From an uncultured Gemmatimonadota bacterium (lineage in GTDB: Bacteria; Gemmatimonadota; Gemmatimonadetes; Gemmatimonadales; Gemmatimonadaceae), in assembly GCA_902825965.1 (NCBI GenBank), contig CADEDA010000001.1, forward strand, positions 62,001 to 126,000: DNA of 64,000 nt, read 5' to 3'. The notes under the pieces are model-generated. The model had not been told where the DNA came from. It ran no database searches and was given only the letters and a program-made list of their open reading frames with translations. The position numbers were made by a program, and so were the translations under genes. Below, one piece after another: positions 59,266-64,000 of the stretch (position 1 is the stretch's first letter; each line of letters begins with the position of its first letter).

Positions 59266-61428
59266 TCAGGGCGTGGTGGCGTCGCGCGTCCAGACCACCA
59301 CGAGCCCGCACTTGGGCATCGCGTAGCTGAACTCCGCGGGGATCGCACCGGAAGCCTGGTAGATCTCGATGCCGGCGATCTCCGTGAGCGGCGGCAGCAG
59401 GTTGAGCGGCGCGTCGTCCGGCATGAGCACCGCATCGACCATGATGCGCATCGCGCAGCGGTCGTTGGCCAGCGGATTCGTCCCGCCGCGGCCGTAGAGC
59501 CGCGTCTCGCCGGTGGCCGCGCTCGCCTCCACGTTGATGCGCCCGAGCGCCCGGAACAGGTTCTCGGTGGAGCCGCCCTCCCGATCGCGGATCTGTTCGC
59601 GCGTGATGAAGTTGCCGCCGCCGACCCGGGCCTCGGCGCGCAGGAGGAAGCCGCCCAGGTTGAGCGAGGTGACACGCGCCTCGATCGTCACCGGCGCCAG
59701 CGACTGGATGGACGCTGTGATGGGCGCGATGATGCGCGCCGTGTCCCCGGCCGCGACCTCGATGCTCATCATCGTCGGCACGTACCCCACGCGACGCACG
59801 AAGAAGTCGCGCATGCCCGGCTCCAGCTGCTCCACATGGAACTCGCCGAGCGAGTCCGTGAACACCTTGTTGCGCCCCGGGAACACGCGCACTTCGACAC
59901 CTGTGAGCGGCCGGTCGCCGGCGCCGGTGAGGCGCACGTGCACGGCGCCGGTGCGCGCCACGGCGGGGCCCCCGCGACGGCGCACGATCTCGAGATCCAG
60001 CGACGCCGGGTTCAGCGCCGGCAGGAATGCGCGCGTCGGGGCGGACTCGTTCTCCTCGCTGCGGGCCACGACGGACAGCGGCACGCCCCGCGGCAGCGAG
60101 CAGAGCGCGTAGCGGCCCTGCGGATCCGTCCCCGATTCCACCCACTGCTGCCGGAACGTCAGGCGGCCACCCGACTCCACGACCTGGTGCCATGAGGCGC
60201 GCACCCGCGCCCCGTTGATGCCGCGGTCGCGCTGGTCGTGCACGTCACCCACCAGGCTGCCGGTGAGGCCGCCGACCGGCTGCACGCCCTCGCAGCTCGG
60301 CGCGGCCATCCGGCGGCGCGGCGGCACCGTCACCGCGGGCAGCGGCTCGGGCGGCGCGTCGAACGCGCGCACCGCACCCCGCGCGACCTTGAGACCCGCG
60401 ATCCGCTCGCGCCGCTCTCCGCGCATGACCATCTGCGAGGTCTCCCCGGCGCGCGCCACGCGCTGGTCGGACTCCGGTGCGTAGAGCGGCATGCGCAGCT
60501 GCCATTGCGCGACGATCAGGTGCCCGGACGTGAGGCGACGGAACTGCACGCGCCCGCCGAAGGTCGTGTCCGGATGGTCCGGGCTCAACGTCGGCACGTA
60601 CTGGAACTCCACGCGGTCGAGGGCGTAGCTCGTGCGGTCCAGCCAGAGCACGCCGCTCACCTCGAGCTTCCCGGCGGGCGCCGCGGTGGGGGCGAAGGCG
60701 ATGCCCACGCGGCGCACCGAGCTCGGGTCCTCGGGGACCAGACGGAAGCAGTGCGTGGCCGCGAAGTCGTCCGAGAGCAGCACCCGCGCGTCGGGGCCGA
60801 AGTAGATGGAGGTGGTGTCGATGCGGCGCGCGTAGCCCAGCTCGCGCAGCGCACGCGGCACGTCACTGCGGAACCCCTGCTCCGCGCGCCCCGTGACCGT
60901 GCGACGCGTGGCCGCGCGCACCCGCGTCAGCGTCGAATCGTACTCGATCTCGTCGAGGTCGAAGGCCAGCGGCGCCGACCGCTCGGCCGAGAGCGCGGCG
61001 GCTGCGAGCGACTTGCGCGCCTCGTCCCAGAGCAGCGCGACCTGCGTACCTTCGGCCGGACGCACGTCGCAGCGCAGGCGGTCGCGGACCTCCACGACCC
61101 CGAGCGCCCGCGTGGCCTCGACGAGGTGCACGCTGCGCTGCTGCACCTCGCCCTGGGCCAGCGTCATCGGCAGCGAGAGCACCCGCGCGAACCCCACCGC
61201 CTCGGTGCGGAGCCGGAACGTGCCGCGCCGTGGCGCGCGCAGGTCGTATCGCCCGAACTCGTCGGACAATCCGGACACCGCCACGGTGCCCGCGGAATCG
61301 AGGAGCGCCATCACGGCGCCGGCCACCGGGACAGTGTCGCGCGTGACCACCACGCCGCGCACACCCTGAGCCGCCAGTGACGAACCGCTCAGGACAAGGA
61401 GGAGAGCCGCAACGGAGGAGGCGCGCAT
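59266..61428 (-). CDS. CarboxypepD_reg-repeat outer-membrane-type protein with TonB plug
   Basis: The 720-residue protein has a signal peptide (VAALLLVLSGSSLAAQ) and at least three carboxypeptidase-regulatory-like Ig domains (about 22-105; about 390-465; about 490-575). Between them is a beta-rich region with RVEFQYVPTLSPDHPDTTFG-like strands. The C-terminus resembles a TonB plug (NFITREQIRDREGGSTENLF, RCAMRIMVDAVLMPDDAPLN, GIEIYQASGAIPAEF), but no barrel follows. Proteins with this layout are frequent in Gemmatimonadota and may bind OM receptors or act as surface proteins. It starts 3 nt before the neighbour at 61432 ends. Confidence 0.83.
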   Translation of the reverse strand: MRASSVAALLLVLSGSSLAAQGVRGVVVTRDTVPVAGAVMALLDSAGTVAVSGLSDEFGRYDLRAPRRGTFRLRTEAVGFARVLSLPMTLAQGEVQQRSVHLVEATRALGVVEVRDRLRCDVRPAEGTQVALLWDEARKSLAAAALSAERSAPLAFDLDEIEYDSTLTRVRAATRRTVTGRAEQGFRSDVPRALRELGYARRIDTTSIYFGPDARVLLSDDFAATHCFRLVPEDPSSVRRVGIAFAPTAAPAGKLEVSGVLWLDRTSYALDRVEFQYVPTLSPDHPDTTFGGRVQFRRLTSGHLIVAQWQLRMPLYAPESDQRVARAGETSQMVMRGERRERIAGLKVARGAVRAFDAPPEPLPAVTVPPRRRMAAPSCEGVQPVGGLTGSLVGDVHDQRDRGINGARVRASWHQVVESGGRLTFRQQWVESGTDPQGRYALCSLPRGVPLSVVARSEENESAPTRAFLPALNPASLDLEIVRRRGGPAVARTGAVHVRLTGAGDRPLTGVEVRVFPGRNKVFTDSLGEFHVEQLEPGMRDFFVRRVGYVPTMMSIEVAAGDTARIIAPITASIQSLAPVTIEARVTSLNLGGFLLRAEARVGGGNFITREQIRDREGGSTENLFRALGRINVEASAATGETRLYGRGGTNPLANDRCAMRIMVDAVLMPDDAPLNLLPPLTEIAGIEIYQASGAIPAEFSYAMPKCGLVVVWTRDATTP

Positions 61429-61431
61429 GCC

Positions 61432-62079
61432 TCAAGCATGTGGCCGCGCGCGCGATCGCACCAGTTCCACGCCGGCGCCGATGGTCCACACCCCCTGCGC
61501 GACGACGATGAGCCCGAAGTGGTGGACGTCGAGGCGGAGCCGGCCGAGCAGTGTGACTACCAGCAGCACGCCGCCGAGCAGCAGCCCGTACCAGCCGAGC
61601 CAACGCGCGAGTGCTGCACCGCGGAGCACCGCCAGCGACCACACCAGCATCGCGAGGGACCACCCGGCGACGAACACGGTGGCGAAGGCCTGGTTCACCA
61701 GGCCGGTGTAGCCGAGCAGTGCGCGCGCGAACGCCTCCTCGGAACCGTCGAGGCGCACGAGGCGCGCGACCAGCATGGTGGACAGCAGTCCGCTGGCGAT
61801 CGCGGCCACGGCCACCGCGCCCGACGCGATGGCGACGCACGCGTACCCCAGGCGGGCCGACGCCGCGTGGCGGGTCGCGAGGCGGCGCGCCAACGCCCCG
61901 TAACCCACGAGGGTGAAGGGGATCGCCAGCAGGGCCAGCCCGTGCGCGACCACGTTGCGCGGGCCGTACGTGGCGAAGTCGTCGAGCATCTGCCGGACGT
62001 TGGGGTGCATCGTCATGGTGACCAGCGAGGCCAACGTGCCGCCGATGAGCATCCAGCCGCTTTCCCGATCCTGCTCCAT
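61432..62079 (-). CDS. Six-helix membrane protein of unknown function
   Basis: From the ATG at 62079 (GGAGG about 8 nt upstream) the product is 215 residues with about six membrane helices (for example WMLIGGTLASLVTMTMHP, ALLAIPFTLVGYGALARRL, IASGAVAVAAIASGLLSTML, LLLGGVLLVVTLLGRL). No family is named with confidence. The TetR gene faces away 66 nt upstream, so it is the likely regulatory target. The long open frame that extends across the TetR gene is spurious. Confidence 0.75.
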   Translation of the reverse strand: MEQDRESGWMLIGGTLASLVTMTMHPNVRQMLDDFATYGPRNVVAHGLALLAIPFTLVGYGALARRLATRHAASARLGYACVAIASGAVAVAAIASGLLSTMLVARLVRLDGSEEAFARALLGYTGLVNQAFATVFVAGWSLAMLVWSLAVLRGAALARWLGWYGLLLGGVLLVVTLLGRLRLDVHHFGLIVVAQGVWTIGAGVELVRSRARPHA

Positions 62080-62145
62080 TGAAGTTCCTCCGGTTGGAGC
62101 GCAGAATGCAGGGCTCCCACCGCCCCTGCCATCCGTCCCCCCGAG

Positions 62146-62763
62146 ATGCCGAACAAGCGCCCCCCGAAAGTCCGGGAACGCGGCCGTCCGCCGCGCCTCG
62201 ACGCGCGCGCCGCGCGCTCGCAACTCGCGCTCGGGCGTGCGCTGGTCGCGCTCATGACGGACACCGCGTTCGACGCGATCACCGTGCAGCAGGTGCTCGA
62301 CCGCGCCGGCGTGGGGCGGGCGACGTTCTACGCGCACTTCCGGAACAAGGACGACCTGCTGTTGAGCGACGCCGATCGGTTCATCAGCATGCTCGGTCGG
62401 CACTTCGCGGGCGTCGCGGCGGGGACCACGCGGGTCGCACCGATCGTCGAGCTGTTCACGCACGTCGAGGACGTCGCGCGGTTCATCGATGCGCTGGCCC
62501 GGTCGGGGCGGCAGGAGGCCGTGCACGACCTGCTGATGGCCCACCTCGCGCAGATGATCGAGCAGCGGCTGACAGTGCTCGTGCCGCCCGCGGTGGCACC
62601 GCCGCTCGGCCTCGACGTCAGCGCGCGCATCTGCGCGGCGATGGCGATGGAGCTGCTGCGCTGGTTCCACGAGCATCGACACGAGACCACGCCGCGGGCG
62701 ATGGAGCAGCGCTTCCACGCCATGGTCTGGCGCGGTCTGCCCGGCGTGGTGCCGTCCGCGTGA
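62146..62763 (+). CDS. TetR-family transcriptional regulator
   Basis: The 205-residue protein has a TetR helix-turn-helix in about residues 25-72 (MTDTAFDAITVQQVLDRAGV, GRATFYAHFRNKDDLLL). A helical ligand domain follows, with the TetR_C-like LAQMIEQRLTVLVPP and a HEHRHETTPRAMEQRFH end. It is divergent from the six-helix membrane protein and overlaps mtgA by 4 nt (GTGA), so it is co-transcribed with it. A short inverted repeat (GGAGC-N12-GCTCC, 62096-62117) sits in the divergent gap. Confidence 0.9.
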   Translation: MPNKRPPKVRERGRPPRLDARAARSQLALGRALVALMTDTAFDAITVQQVLDRAGVGRATFYAHFRNKDDLLLSDADRFISMLGRHFAGVAAGTTRVAPIVELFTHVEDVARFIDALARSGRQEAVHDLLMAHLAQMIEQRLTVLVPPAVAPPLGLDVSARICAAMAMELLRWFHEHRHETTPRAMEQRFHAMVWRGLPGVVPSA

Positions 62764-63488
62764 GCGCCGCCGCCTCGCGGGGCACGCGGCTGCGTGCGGC
62801 GATCCCGGGCCTCCTGCGACGGCTGCGCCGCTGGGCGCTGGTGACACTGGGGGTCGCCGTCGTCGCGCCCTGGCTGCTGATCCTCCCGCTCAACTTCGTG
62901 GAGCCCGCGACCACGATGGTGATGCTGCGGCGCAGCGTGCAGCGGCTGCGCGCCGGCAAGTCGCCGGCCTACCCGAGGCGCGACGTCGTGCGCCGCGACG
63001 AGATCTCCCCGTACCTGCGCCGCGCAGTGCTCGCGTCGGAGGACGATCGCTTCTACCTGCACTTCGGATTCGACCTCGAGGAGATCGAGAACGCGATCGA
63101 ACGCGCGCGGGCCGGTCGCCGCCTGCGCGGGGCCTCCACCATCACGCAGCAGGTGGCCAAGAACCTGTTCCTCTGGGAGGGTCGCTCGTTCGTGCGCAAA
63201 GGCTACGAGGCCTACCTCACGCTCGTGCTCGAGGTCTGCCTGCCCAAGGAGCGCATCCTCGACATCTATCTGAACCTCGCCGAGTGGGGCGACGGCGTGT
63301 TCGGCGCGGAGATGGCGGCCCGACGCCACTTCGGGAAACCCGCGAAGTCGCTGACCCGTGATGAAGCGGCCCGGCTGGCGGCCGTGCTCCCCAGCCCCCT
63401 GCGCTGGCCGCCCTCGGGCGCCGTCGCGTCGCGACGCGCACCGATCATCCTGGAGAAGATGCGCTACGCGGCCCCCAAGAAGCTCTGA
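62760..63488 (+). CDS. mtgA: Monofunctional peptidoglycan glycosyltransferase
   Basis: The 242-residue GTG-start protein has one N-terminal membrane helix (ALVTLGVAVVAPWLLILPLN) and a GT51 domain. The catalytic Glu94 is in LASEDDRFYLHFGFD, GASTITQQVAKNLFLWEGRS holds the lipid-II contacts, and ERILDIYLNLAEWGDGVFGA gives the second Glu. It polymerises lipid II into glycan strands at the inner membrane. Coupling to a TetR gene by a 4-nt overlap is unusual for this housekeeping enzyme. Confidence 0.95.
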   Translation: MSAAASRGTRLRAAIPGLLRRLRRWALVTLGVAVVAPWLLILPLNFVEPATTMVMLRRSVQRLRAGKSPAYPRRDVVRRDEISPYLRRAVLASEDDRFYLHFGFDLEEIENAIERARAGRRLRGASTITQQVAKNLFLWEGRSFVRKGYEAYLTLVLEVCLPKERILDIYLNLAEWGDGVFGAEMAARRHFGKPAKSLTRDEAARLAAVLPSPLRWPPSGAVASRRAPIILEKMRYAAPKKL

Positions 63489-63505
63489 CGGGGGTTGTGA
63501 CGGAG

Positions 63506-63552
63506 CGGATACTGGACAGGTACTGTATCCGGAGATTTCGGTAATCCGAAAT
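63506..63552. promoter_or_regulatory. Two inverted repeats between mtgA and the next lipoprotein gene
   Basis: CGGATAC-N12-GTATCCG (63506-63531) and ATTTCGG-TAAT-CCGAAAT (63535-63552) follow each other in an AT-richer patch. The second has a 4-nt loop and could be a terminator hairpin for mtgA, though no T-run follows; the first has a wide spacer more like an operator. Together they lie 40-86 nt before the lipoprotein start. Confidence 0.5.
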
Positions 63553-63591
63553 TCCGTCAGTCCCACCAACCCCCAACGCTTCGAGCTTTCC

Positions 63592-64000
63592 ATGCGCCGG
63601 ATCCCCACCGCTCGCGCTCGCGTGTTGTCCGTGTTGACGCTGCTGCTGACCTCGGCCGCCTGCGGGGGCGGGGGCGGCGACGGTGGTACCGAGCCACCGA
63701 CGGTCGCCTCGGTCGCGATCACCGCGCCAGCGGCGCCACCGAGCTTCCAGACCCTGACCCGCACCGTGCAGTTCAGCGCCGTCGCGCGGGACGCGGCGGC
63801 GGCGGCCGTCGCCGGTGCCACCATCACCTGGAACTCGAGCAACACCGGCGTCGCGACCGTCAGCGGGACCGGACTCGTGACCGCCGTGGGGAACGGGACC
63901 ACCAACATCACCGCCTCGTCGTCGGGCATCACGTCGCCGGCGGTGGTCGTCACCGTGGCGCAGGTGGTGAACACCGTGACCGCGACTCCGGCGGCCGTCG
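63592..64000 (+). CDS. BIG2-domain lipoprotein, cut by window edge
   Basis: The visible 136 residues have a lipobox (LLLTSAAC, then a Gly-rich linker GGGGGDGGTEP) and a BIG2 domain (WNSSNTGVATVSGTGLVTAV, GNGTTNITASSSG). A second domain seems to start (VNTVTATPAAV). This is a typical surface lipoprotein with Ig-like repeats. The C-terminus lies beyond the window. Confidence 0.85.
   Translation, partial: MRRIPTARARVLSVLTLLLTSAACGGGGGDGGTEPPTVASVAITAPAAPPSFQTLTRTVQFSAVARDAAAAAVAGATITWNSSNTGVATVSGTGLVTAVGNGTTNITASSSGITSPAVVVTVAQVVNTVTATPAAV

Noticed and set aside
1..64000. CRISPR array, insertion sequence, prophage or attachment site
   Set aside because: No spaced direct repeats of CRISPR size, no transposase or integrase, no tRNA-end duplication seen on reading both strands.

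Overview
The window is very GC-rich and densely coded. Starts are often GTG or TTG, Shine-Dalgarno sites are often weak, and many genes overlap by 4 nt. The gene content points to a diderm bacterium that exports many lipoproteins. Two families are typical of Gemmatimonadota: DUF5916 beta-barrels and carboxypeptidase-regulatory-domain outer-membrane proteins. BIG-domain lipoproteins, ADOP permeases, DUF4331 and TIGR03067 proteins add to this picture. The assignment to Gemmatimonadota is an inference from gene content, because no rRNA or ribosomal-protein gene is present.

Layout. Positions 1-5330 (minus) hold a dTDP-L-rhamnose operon (rfbB, rfbD, rfbA, rfbC) with 4-nt overlaps, followed by a methyltransferase and a processive GT2 glycosyltransferase cut by the window edge; this is a surface-polysaccharide locus. 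Positions 5415-8421 hold an AhpD-like gene divergent from an XRE regulator, then a MocR/PdxR regulator. Divergent from MocR, 8558-11680 is a single reading frame joining an EamA inner-membrane exporter to an outer-membrane DUF5916 barrel through what looks like an internal signal peptide. Positions 11717-25324 hold mostly exported or membrane proteins of unknown role: a TonB-C protein, a TIGR03067 protein, a 6-bladed propeller lipoprotein, an S41 peptidase/propeller fusion, an ADOP permease and an M19 dipeptidase, plus a 686-bp stretch with no convincing gene (12647-13332).

Positions 25284-32798 (minus) form the most system-like region: an ECF sigma factor, its RskA-type anti-sigma, a TonB-dependent receptor, two half-length DUF4331 proteins, a TPR protein, a HupE/UreJ-type membrane protein and a DUF6702 exported protein. 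Most neighbours are tightly packed or overlapping. The layout suggests an envelope-stress-regulated uptake or handling system running from outer membrane to periplasm to inner membrane; its substrate is not identifiable from sequence, and metal is only a guess from HupE. An exported truncated hemoglobin lies divergently upstream.

Positions 33459-44917 hold a DUF5700 protease, an SDR, an NTF2-like protein, a BIG/PPC leishmanolysin-like protease, a sugar dehydrogenase-like lipoprotein, DinB, and an operon of a lipoprotein, a sigma-54 activator and a TPR protein. Positions 45117-48556 hold a peptide ABC transporter (binding protein and two permeases) with no ATPase gene nearby. Positions 48702-64000 hold a CotH-kinase lipoprotein divergent from an Ntn acylase, a DUF4349 lipoprotein, a GH20 hexosaminidase with a PA14 domain, DUF6498, DUF4159, a large CarboxypepD_reg/plug protein, a TetR regulator overlapping mtgA, and the start of another BIG lipoprotein.

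Several convergent pairs are separated by near-perfect long hairpins (35935-35972 and 52396-52438), which are likely bidirectional terminators. I saw no tRNA, rRNA, CRISPR array or insertion sequence.
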